NCBI GenBank assembly: GCA_947626205.1 | Contig: CANQRO010000031.1 | Coordinates: 1-14,894, forward strand | Length of the DNA stretch: 14,894 bases | Reading direction: 5' to 3' | From: an uncultured Clostridia bacterium | Lineage (GTDB): Bacteria > Bacillota > Clostridia > TANB77 > CAG-508 | In this document: piece by piece, positions 1 to 6,403 of the stretch | How the letters are laid out: the number at the start of each line of letters is the position of its first letter | Position numbering within the stretch: position 1 is the first letter of the stretch | Made by a program: the position numbers and the translations under genes | Notes under the pieces: model-generated | What the model was told of the DNA's origin: nothing | Seen by the model: the letters and a program-made list of their open reading frames with translations, nothing else | Database searches by the model: none

Positions 1-107
1 CTCCTATTTTTTTATTTTGATAAATTTTCTTCTCCCTCTTGGAAATTTTATCGATTTGATTATTGAATAAATTTTTTTTGATATAATTTGATATAAAATA
101 TGCTATT

Positions 108-136
108 ATGTTACACCCATATTGTGATTATGTCAA
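108..136 (-). promoter_or_regulatory. Putative sigma-A promoter for a gene off the left edge
   Basis: On the minus strand a perfect TTGACA (131-136) is followed after 17 bases by TAACAT (108-113), a four-of-six match to TATAAT. Positions 1-107 downstream of it hold no open reading frame that I can support. At the very edge the minus strand reads ATAGGAG (1-7), which looks like the ribosome binding site of a gene whose start codon lies just outside the window. The whole 1-159 stretch is therefore best read as promoter plus 5' leader. The weak -10 limits certainty. Confidence 0.45.
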
Positions 137-159
137 TATGTTTATATTAAAAGTTTTTT

Positions 160-200
160 TATTAAACAAAAATAGCTACTATTAACAAAAGTAGCTATTT
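160..200 (-). terminator. Rho-independent terminator after the Spo0E-like gene
   Basis: A perfect 11-bp inverted repeat (170-180 and 190-200, arm AAATAGCTACT on the minus strand) with a 9-base loop is followed on the minus strand by TTTTTGTTTAAT. The 5' arm overlaps the TAA stop codon of the small gene at 199-363, so the gene ends inside its own terminator stem. Confidence 0.8.
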
Positions 201-363
201 ATTTGGTTATTTTCATTTTATTTTTCGTTTGTTGTTCTTTATAGTAGCGAGAAATTAATTCATCTAATTCTACACTAATTTTATATATTTTACTATAATC
301 TTCATCTTTCGCAATACTTTCATTTAATTCATCTCTTTTTTTACATATTTCATCTTCTAGCAT
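199..363 (-). CDS. Spo0E-like aspartyl-phosphate phosphatase (54 aa)
   Basis: This small gene encodes 54 residues with the hallmark of the Spo0E family: SVELDELISRYY at residues 30-41, matching the S-x-x-L-D-x-L-I-x-x-Y signature. Family members are short helical hairpins that remove phosphate from response regulators such as Spo0A and so delay sporulation; the Asp in SxxLD is needed for activity. Length is typical, and the protein is charged, with no membrane segment or signal peptide, so it is expected in the cytoplasm. The ATG at 361-363 is preceded by GGGGAGG seven bases upstream. It has its own promoter (411-439) and terminator (160-200), so it is a single-gene unit rather than part of the upstream peptidase operon. 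The motif and length make the family call fairly sure. The actual target (Spo0A or another regulator) is inference. Confidence 0.82.
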   Translation of the reverse strand: MLEDEICKKRDELNESIAKDEDYSKIYKISVELDELISRYYKEQQTKNKMKITK

Positions 364-410
364 TTTTCGTCCTCCCCTTTTTATATGTATTTTTCTCCCC
401 CTATATATTT

Positions 411-439
411 AAAATACCATATTTTTACATTATCGTCAA
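411..439 (-). promoter_or_regulatory. Putative sigma-A promoter of the Spo0E-like gene
   Basis: The minus strand shows TTGACG (434-439), a 17-base spacer and TATTTT (411-416), about 50 bases upstream of the ATG at 363. The -35 is five of six, the -10 four of six. The rest of the 364-561 gap is AT-rich and shows no convincing terminator for the upstream ymfH gene and no clear 0A box. Confidence 0.5.
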
Positions 440-561
440 TAAAATTTGTTCATTTTTGTTAATAATCATACGACGTTTTCTGCTATTTGTATATGCTTTT
501 CTAGTTATTTTCTATTTTTTAGACATATTTTTATTTAAAATACATAAATTGTGGTTATTTT

Positions 562-1837
562 TTATTCCCCTTTTGCGATTGAAACTACCATTTTATTTTC
601 ATCAAATACTTCTTCTAAAATTTTCGTTGTAAAATCTAGTGTAACTAAATTATAGTTATCTAAATACTCGAATGAATTAATCCCTTTAAAATAATCTGAT
701 ACAAACATTCTCGCAATATTTGATACATCATTGTATTCGCTAACATAATCTCCATAAATTTTCTTTTTAATTCTTTCGAAATGTTCTTTATTTAATCCAT
801 CTTTTTTAAATGTTTCTATAGATTTTTTTAGTTCTTTTACTACATTACCGAGGATTTCTTGAAGTTCCAGATATTAGTACATGCGCATATTGTTTTGAAA
901 ATTCATAATCTAAATCTGGTTGACTTATTATATCCCCATTTTTATATAATTTTTGATATGCTTGTGAACTTTTTCCTAATAGCATATATAATAAAATATC
1001 AATTGCTATTTGTTTTTTAATTATGTTGCAATTTAAATTTGCACTATCTTTAAACCCTATACAGAATATAGGATTATTTACCTCCATAACTATTTCTTTA
1101 TTTTGTGATACGATTTCCAATGGTTCATCTGGATAAATTCTTTTTATTTCGTTTATTTTTTCATTTTTTGTAATTCTCTTTTTTACTTCTTCTACAAATT
1201 GTTCTACTTCAAAATCTCCACATGCTACAAACACCATATTAGATAATTGGTAAAATGTATTATAAGCATTATATAATACGTCTTTATCAATTTTAGAGAT
1301 TGATTCAATACTACCAGCAATATCTATATTTATTGGATTATTTTTATACATTAATTTCATAGTATTCATATATACTTGCCATCCTGGATCATCTTCGTAC
1401 ATATTAATTTCTTGCCCAATTATTCCCTTTTCTTTTTCTACATTTTCGTCTGTAAAATATGGATTTTGTACATAATCCATTAATTCGTCTAAAGCAGGAT
1501 AGAAATTATCTGTACATTCATATAGGTATGCTGTATGATCTGTGGTTGTATATGCATTGGGATTTACCCCTAATTCTGTTAACGTATCTAAACTGTTTGT
1601 ACCATTTTTTTGTTCGAACATTTTATGCTCTAGAAAATGTGCTACGCCATCTGGTATTGTAATCTCTTCATTACTACTTGGCAATACAAAATGATTGTCT
1701 ATTGAGCCAAAATTTGTAGCAAACATTACATATTTTTTTAAAGCTCCTTTTTTAGGAATTACCATAATTGTCAAACCATTTTCTAATTTTTCAATATATA
1801 CTTTTTCCTTTAATATAGTATTTTCTATTATTTGCAT
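562..1837 (-). CDS. ymfH: YmfH-type M16 zinc peptidase, split by a +1 frameshift
   Basis: This is the catalytic subunit of an M16 (insulinase-like) peptidase pair. The zinc site HFLEH is at residues 67-71, and the third ligand is probably the Glu of GQEI (residue 143). The 0 frame stops at 845 after 330 residues. One base further on, the next frame continues without a stop from 849 to 562 with about 94 residues that carry a normal M16 C-terminal domain, beginning GNVVKELKKSIE. Joining the two by dropping one base gives 424 residues, close to the usual YmfH length of about 430. The shift sits on the sequence CCT CGG TAA (845-853 on the minus strand). The start at 1837 matches where family members begin (MQIIENTIL...), but the ribosome binding site is oddly placed (see 1848-1880). 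It lies directly behind ymfF, probably co-transcribed. The alternative reading is a pseudogene or assembly error. Confidence 0.85.
848..850 (-). other. Candidate +1 frameshift site at CGG in ymfH
   Basis: The 0 frame reads AAT CCT CGG TAA and terminates. Omitting one base at CGG gives CCT-GGT-AAT (if C is skipped) or CCT-CGT-AAT (if one G is dropped), and the full C-terminal domain follows. No homopolymer run, upstream Shine-Dalgarno-like stretch or strong downstream stem is evident. The only feature shared with the second site (4861-4863) is the CGG codon followed by a base that makes GGN. Confidence 0.7.
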
Positions 1838-1847
1838 ATTGTTAGTT

Positions 1848-1880
1848 TATGTTGGTTTTAAAGCCAACATATCCTCCTTT
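1848..1880 (-). promoter_or_regulatory. Displaced SD and hairpin before ymfH start
   Basis: On the minus strand a perfect AAAGGAGG (1873-1880) is followed by an 8-bp perfect stem, TATGTTGG (1864-1871) with CCAACATA (1848-1855), and an 8-base loop. The ymfH ATG lies at 1835-1837, 35 bases from the SD in linear distance but only about 11 bases if the stem folds. The stem also contains an in-frame mini-ORF (ATG at 1870, MLALKPT, TAA at 1847-1849), although that ATG is only 2 bases from the SD. A hairpin that shortens SD-to-start distance is known from phage T4 gene 38. Here it is inference. Confidence 0.55.
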
Positions 1881-1895
1881 CGGTAAATAAATTTA

Positions 1896-3161
1896 TTAAT
1901 CTTTCAAAAAATATATCGTATTTAAAGATATTCTATTTGCAATATCTATGATTTGATCTTTTGATATATTTTGTATTTTTTCAATATATTCTTCAAAAGA
2001 TACCAATTGTCCTGTAAACTCTTGTCCAAAATAGTAACTTATTTCTGTGTCTTGTTCATCTGGTATAAATTTAATTGTAGATATTAATGATCTTTTTGCA
2101 TCTTCAATATCTCTTTCATCAAATTTTCCATTTTTCATATCTTCCACTTGTTCTTTTATTATTTTAAGTGTTTTTTCGTAATTTTCTATTTCTATTCCTG
2201 CACGTATAAATATGTTATCCTTTTGGCGAATATAGTTTGAAGCTGCTGTATAAGCTAAACTTGCTTTTTCTCTTACATTTTGGAATAATTTAGAATTTGC
2301 TCCGCTTCCTAAAATTGTATTATATAATAATACTATATATTTTTCTTCTTTATTTTTTGTTCTTACATCATATCCTAATACAAGTTTTCCTTGTGTTACT
2401 TGCATAGATTCACTTACAATTTTTGCTTCATTTCTTGATGTTTCGTTAACTTCGTTTTGTATATTAAATTCTCTATCTTCTAATTTCTGTATTTGAACGT
2501 TATTTTTAACTATTTCTTCTACTTCATTTATATTTATATCTCCTGAAACAAAAATATCTATCTTGCATTCTGAAAGCATTTTCTTGAAGTAATTATATAA
2601 ATCTTTTGCGGTAATATTTTGTAGGTCTTCTATGTAGCCATATTTATATAGCCCATATGGCTTATCTTCATACATTTCTTCAATACATCTATCAAATGCA
2701 TATCTAGACTTATTATCTATTTTTCCATTTATAATTTGCTTTAAATTTTCCTTTTCTGAATCAACATATTCATTTTTAAATTCATCATTTTCTATTAGTG
2801 GATTTAAAACTATATCTAATATTTCATTAATACTTTGTTTTAAGATATCTTCTTTTTTAGGTAAAAATTCATCATTTATCGTTTCTAAATAAAATTTAAG
2901 AATATGATAATCTCCCATTTTCTCAATTCCACAGTCGAATGAAGCACCATACATATTTTCAAGTTTAATGCTTATTTCTTCTTGAGATGGCTCATTTAAA
3001 GTGCCTCTTCTTAATACAGCTGAAATAAGTGCTTCTTTCGTAATATTCTCTTTTGTAAGTGGATTTGTAATGAATACAGATAATAAATTAGTTTTGAATT
3101 TTTTTGTATTAATCAAATGAAGATTTATGCCTTTTTTTATTTGCTTTTTCAAATAATTCAT
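1896..3161 (-). CDS. ymfF: YmfF-type M16 peptidase partner subunit
   Basis: This is a 421-residue M16 family protein that lacks the zinc motif: around residues 45-55 it has ISAVLRRGTL where catalytic members carry HXXEH. The C-terminal domain keeps the segment GANSKLFQNVREKASLAY, which in active M16 heterodimers supplies substrate-binding residues. Such a subunit pairs with a zinc-bearing partner, here YmfH encoded immediately downstream after 58 bases. No signal peptide or membrane segment is seen, so a cytoplasmic peptidase is likely; the substrate is not known from sequence. I place the start at the ATG at 3159-3161 because GAAAGGAG sits six bases upstream. A GTG five codons earlier would put the binding site inside the coding region. 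A sigma-A-like promoter lies at 3195-3224. Confidence 0.85.
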   Translation of the reverse strand: MNYLKKQIKKGINLHLINTKKFKTNLLSVFITNPLTKENITKEALISAVLRRGTLNEPSQEEISIKLENMYGASFDCGIEKMGDYHILKFYLETINDEFLPKKEDILKQSINEILDIVLNPLIENDEFKNEYVDSEKENLKQIINGKIDNKSRYAFDRCIEEMYEDKPYGLYKYGYIEDLQNITAKDLYNYFKKMLSECKIDIFVSGDININEVEEIVKNNVQIQKLEDREFNIQNEVNETSRNEAKIVSESMQVTQGKLVLGYDVRTKNKEEKYIVLLYNTILGSGANSKLFQNVREKASLAYTAASNYIRQKDNIFIRAGIEIENYEKTLKIIKEQVEDMKNGKFDERDIEDAKRSLISTIKFIPDEQDTEISYYFGQEFTGQLVSFEEYIEKIQNISKDQIIDIANRISLNTIYFLKD

Positions 3162-3194
3162 ATTGTCTCCTTTCACAATTGTTTATTAGTATAT

Positions 3195-3224
3195 AGTATA
3201 ATATATTTTGGTAATATTATACAA
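3195..3224 (-). promoter_or_regulatory. Putative sigma-A promoter of ymfF-ymfH
   Basis: The minus strand reads TTGTAT (3219-3224), 18 bases, then TATACT (3195-3200), about 33 bases upstream of the ymfF ATG. It lies between the virD4 terminator and ymfF, where a promoter is needed. A second TATAAT-like element overlaps the -35, so the exact start site is uncertain. Confidence 0.45.
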
Positions 3225-3283
3225 TAGCTTTAGTAATTTTTTAATAATTATTTAGTACAAATAAAATTTTTCTATATAACTAA

Positions 3284-3312
3284 AAAAAGCAATGTTTTTT
3301 ACATTGCTTTTT
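3284..3312 (-). terminator. Rho-independent terminator after virD4
   Basis: A perfect 11-bp inverted repeat (3284-3294 and 3302-3312, arm AAAAAGCAATG) with a 7-base loop lies 8 bases past the virD4 stop codon and runs into a T-stretch on the minus strand. It closes the virD4 cassette. Confidence 0.85.
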
Positions 3313-3320
3313 AATTATTA

Positions 3321-5328
3321 TTAATTTAATGGGCCAAATAACTCATCAAATTTTGCTTCCAATTCTTTTTGTAAATCCTCATCAAGTTCATTTTCTTCAT
3401 CACTTGGTAATATTGGTGCATTTACTGTCTCATTTTTGGTTTCTTCTTGTAAAGGTTCCGTTTTTAAATCACTTAATTTATCTTCTTTATTTTCTTCTTG
3501 TTGATCATCTTGTTCATTAAATAAATCATCTAATGATTCTACTTTTAAACTATCAGCCTGCTTTCTTTTATCATCATCTTCTACATATGGATTATATGGA
3601 TTATATTTTCTCCATTCTCCACGTTCTACTTCTGGCAAATCATTATGACTTATTGCATGTTGTGCTAGTTTCTTTGCCATTGATGTTTGGAAATAGTAGA
3701 ATTTCTTAGCTTGAATTGGTTTTATTCCTTTTTCATATATTATACAAATATCGTTATCCATTCTTCTAAGTTCATCTGGGGTCATTAAGGCTCTTGCCAT
3801 TACTTGGTCAGATACACTTTTACCTTGTCTCCAGTTATATTTGTCTTTGTTTACTGAAATACTTTCTCTATCAATAGTTTTTTCTCCTAAAGCTTTTGAG
3901 AAATACTCAACAGTTTTTTGAGAGTTACTTCCTAAAAATACGTGCGTATCACAGTTACCAATTATTGTTTCATAAGATTTTTCATATACTGCTTCCAATT
4001 GGTCTAAGTTTTGTAGAATAACACTAAATGAAATTTTTCTGCTTCTACTGGTTGATATTTTCTTATCAAAATCTGGAACTTTACCAATATTAGCAAACTC
4101 ATCTAATATAAAGAAAGTTTGAATTGGAAGTTGTCCTCCATTTTTATCTGCGAAATCATACAAATGTTGTATCATTTGTGAGAAGAAAATAGTTAATAAG
4201 AAATCATATGCCGTATGTGTATCTGAAGAAATAACATATACTGCTGTTTTCTTTTTAGCAATTTCTTCAAAATCTATAGTATCTGTTGATGTTAGTTCTG
4301 CAATTTCTTTAGAATCAAATTTACCTAATTTAGATTGTAAAGAAGATAAGATTGATCCATATGTTTTTTCTGGTGCAATTTCAATAGATTTATAGTTTGT
4401 TCTTGCAGGATGATCATATGGTAATTGATTCATTAATTCTGTTAAAAGGTTACTTCCGCCATTTGCATTTGCTGCTCTTACTAATTCTGCACAACTTGCT
4501 AGATTCTGCTCAGCTTCTGGTCTTGTTGCTAATAAATAATAAATTAGTGCTTTTAATAGCATTTCTGCCATATCATCCCAATATGGATCTGCATTTGATC
4601 CTAATTCGTTTTTTTGACCTTTTACTATAGTATTTGCAATAACATCTACATCTATTTCATTTGATATGTGCATTAAGGGATTATATCCATCACTTAACTG
4701 TGGACGTACTAAATTTAACACTTTTATATCATATCCATGTTGTTTTAAATATCCAGCTGTTTTATCATATAATTCACCTTTTGGATCTGTGAAAACATAT
4801 GAACCTAACATTTGATATGCATTTGGAATTGAATATGATGCACTTTTACCAGAACCTGATCCGTCCTACAACTAATACATTTACGTTTCCTCTTTTATCT
4901 AATGGTAAATAATTATTTTGTGCTAATATAAGACCTTTTTTATTGCTTAATATTCTATATTGTTCTCCACCTTTAGCCCAATCACTTGAACCATGCTCAA
5001 AATCTGCAAATTCGTGTTTCGGTGCAGTTCTTATTAATCCTACTAATACAAATATAGCATAAGCAATAGTGAATTTTAATAATGTTGAACAATAGGTTTC
5101 AAAATAATTACCTGTAAATGTTTTGCTTAATACATCTCCTATATTTATAAATGAGTCAGATAAACCTTCAAGGAATTTTCCAAAGATAAATTTTCCATTT
5201 ACCATCGAATTTGTAATATTATAGCTTAATGGCATAACTAATACTATGGACAAAATTATCCATAGTATTAAAAAAACTATAAAATTCTTTTTATTTCTTC
5301 TTAGAGTGCCTTCAATTTTGTAATTCAT
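3321..5328 (-). CDS. VirD4/TraG-type coupling ATPase, split by a +1 frameshift
   Basis: This is a type IV secretion coupling protein, the membrane-anchored ATPase that recruits DNA-protein or protein substrates to a secretion channel. The first 160 codons carry two membrane segments (about residues 17-37 and 84-102) and end in the 0 frame with VVGRIRFW-stop. Dropping one base at 4861-4863 gives a perfect Walker A, GGSGSGKS at 155-162, running into the long second frame. The joined product is 668 residues, normal for the family. Walker B is ILDEFANIG with the acidic pair at about 409-410. The C-terminal 90 residues are highly acidic. The start is ATG 5326-5328, with AAGGGGTGAT upstream. It is last in a three-gene cassette that ends in a terminator. 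No relaxase, VirB4 or integrase is visible nearby. Identity is sure; whether the product is made depends on the frameshift. Confidence 0.88.
4861..4863 (-). other. Candidate +1 frameshift site at CGG in the virD4 P-loop
   Basis: The 0 frame reads GTA GGA CGG ATC AGG TTC TGG TAA. If the C is skipped it reads GTA GGA GGA TCA GGT TCT GGT AAA AGT, which is V-G-G-S-G-S-G-K-S. If CGG is read as Arg and the next A skipped, it becomes V-G-R-S-G-S-G-K-S, also a tolerable P-loop. The surplus base lies inside the nucleotide-binding motif, so the unshifted product has no ATPase site. Confidence 0.75.
5240..5269. repeat. 11-bp inverted repeat inside the virD4 5' coding region
   Basis: AATACTATGGA (5240-5250) and TCCATAGTATT (5259-5269) are perfect inverted copies around an 8-base loop. 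The hairpin lies about 60-90 bases after the virD4 start codon, in codons for the first membrane segment. No T-run follows it on the transcribed strand, so it is not a terminator. It could slow translation during membrane insertion or be chance in AT-rich DNA. Confidence 0.6.
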
Positions 5329-5357
5329 AAAGTATCACCCCTTCTTTGGTACATAAC

Positions 5358-5735
5358 CTATATTTCCATTTCTTCAGATTTTCTTTCTATTTCTCCGTAT
5401 TGATTTATTGTAGCTCCCTCTGGCAATTTCCCTTGTTTTGGCATTGGAGGCACTACTTCAATCTTTCTGCCTTGCTTTCTTCTTGTATTTCTTGCTTCTT
5501 GTAGTATAGCAAAATCTGCTTGTTGTACTTTCCCATTGCTAAATTTTCTTTGAGCAATATTTTCTTTATCATCAAACTCACATTGATAAGTTTGTGCATC
5601 TGTTATTTGTAATGGATTATCCATTATATTTTTTTCAGCTATAATAGTTGAAGCTATAACTTGTAAATCCTTATCTCCATTAACAATAACAATTGATGCT
5701 GGTCCTGGATTATTCTCTACATTTGTAGTTTTCAT
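5358..5735 (-). CDS. Unrecognised 125-aa protein in the virD4 cassette
   Basis: I do not recognise this protein. It has 125 residues, no signal peptide and no membrane segment. A short hydrophobic strand (SIVIVNG, residues 14-20) is followed by a helix-like stretch, a middle region rich in Asp, Gln and Lys, a basic patch (ARNTRRKQGRKIE, about residues 80-92) and a proline-rich, probably disordered tail. The basic patch could contact nucleic acid, but nothing specific supports that. ATG 5733-5735 follows GGGAGAGG. The gene starts 18 bases after the upstream gene ends and stops 29 bases before virD4, so all three are very likely one transcript. Its place suggests an accessory or substrate-presenting role for the coupling ATPase, which is inference from context only. 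Confidence 0.75.
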   Translation of the reverse strand: MKTTNVENNPGPASIVIVNGDKDLQVIASTIIAEKNIMDNPLQITDAQTYQCEFDDKENIAQRKFSNGKVQQADFAILQEARNTRRKQGRKIEVVPPMPKQGKLPEGATINQYGEIERKSEEMEI

Positions 5736-5753
5736 TAATTACCTCTCCCTCTT

Positions 5754-6278
5754 CTAATCTTCTTTTTTATCTCTTATTTCAAATGCAAAATATGGCTTAT
5801 TGGCCTTTAATTTACATTTCCCTTTTATTTCATTTGTTTCTTTGTCAAGATATACAACTGGCTTAACTTCTTCTGTAGTTTCTGGATCTATAATCGATAT
5901 TGGTCGTTGTAAGTTTGGTGTATAGTTAAATTCCTTATATACCGATTCTTTTTCAGAATATATTGTGTCAAATTTTAATGGCATTGGCTTTTTGGATATT
6001 GTTATTTTGGTTCCTTCAAGTAACGCCATATTAACAACAACTTTTTCCTTACCGAATGATAAAATAACTAACTGATCATAATCATCTGATGGATTATCCA
6101 CAAAAAAAGTTTTTTGCTTTAATTCCCCTCTTAATTCTTCTATATAATCTAACCTTTGGACTGTATATTTAGGAGAATTATTCAAAAATTCCTTTTCTGT
6201 TTTATTTATTTGATAAATGACTGTTTTTACATCTTTTGGGTCTGTTATACTAAAGTGTTTGCCTTGCCATGTTTCCAT
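5754..6278 (-). CDS. Unrecognised 174-aa protein, first gene of the virD4 cassette
   Basis: I do not recognise this protein. It has 174 residues, with no signal peptide, membrane segment or cysteine-rich motif beyond a single Cys near the C-terminus. The N-terminal third looks helical and charged (KTEKEFLNNSPK, then EELRGELKQK). The remainder alternates short hydrophobic strands (DQLVILSF, EKVVVNMALLEG, KPYFAFEIRD) with charged turns, consistent with a small beta-rich cytoplasmic domain. The ATG at 6276-6278 is preceded by AAGGGGTG. It is the first gene behind the consensus promoter at 6342-6370 and the inverted repeat at 6314-6338, so it could also be a regulator of the cassette. No helix-turn-helix is evident to me. 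Confidence 0.75.
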   Translation of the reverse strand: METWQGKHFSITDPKDVKTVIYQINKTEKEFLNNSPKYTVQRLDYIEELRGELKQKTFFVDNPSDDYDQLVILSFGKEKVVVNMALLEGTKITISKKPMPLKFDTIYSEKESVYKEFNYTPNLQRPISIIDPETTEEVKPVVYLDKETNEIKGKCKLKANKPYFAFEIRDKKED

Positions 6279-6313
6279 ATATTATTTACACCCCTTTTTC
6301 ATTTTTATCATAT

Positions 6314-6338
6314 GTATAGTAGTTTTTTATCACTATAC
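6314..6338. promoter_or_regulatory. Operator-like inverted repeat at the cassette start site
   Basis: GTATAGT (6314-6320) and ACTATAC (6332-6338) form a perfect 7-bp inverted repeat spaced by 11 bases. It begins 4 bases downstream of the -10 box, so it covers the predicted transcription start. This is a classical repressor-operator position. It might also be a small leader hairpin. Confidence 0.5.
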
Positions 6339-6341
6339 TTC

Positions 6342-6370
6342 ATTATACCTTTTTTTATTGTAATTGTCAA
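6342..6370 (-). promoter_or_regulatory. Perfect-consensus sigma-A promoter of the virD4 cassette
   Basis: On the minus strand TTGACA (6365-6370) and TATAAT (6342-6347) are separated by exactly 17 bases, a full match to the consensus. It lies between the dnaJ-like gene and the first cassette gene, so the cassette has its own strong promoter even though no terminator is seen after the dnaJ-like gene. Confidence 0.9.
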
Positions 6371-6403
6371 TACTTTTAAAATTTATATTTTATGTTGACT
6401 TTA

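Noticed and set aside
848..850. prfB-like programmed frameshift at CGG TAA
   Set aside because: The stop directly after CGG resembles prfB, but there is no internal AGGGGG-type stretch just upstream. The second site has its stop five codons later, so CGG rather than the stop codon is the common factor.
1459..1662. Plus-strand open frames across the window as genes
   Set aside because: All plus-strand frames lie antisense to well-supported minus-strand genes. They are rich in Phe and Leu from reversed Lys/Glu codons, and I saw no ribosome binding site in front of those I examined.
562..1837. ymfH as an ordinary decayed pseudogene
   Set aside because: Not fully excluded, but both halves are free of other stops, the zinc site is intact, and the partner gene ymfF is intact.
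848..4863. Reassignment of CGG to another amino acid as the explanation of the two breaks
   Set aside because: A sense reassignment would keep the reading frame. Both genes need a one-base shift, so reassignment alone cannot explain them.
5240..5269. Terminator inside virD4
   Set aside because: On the transcribed strand the T-run precedes the stem rather than following it, and the stem is in the middle of coding sequence.
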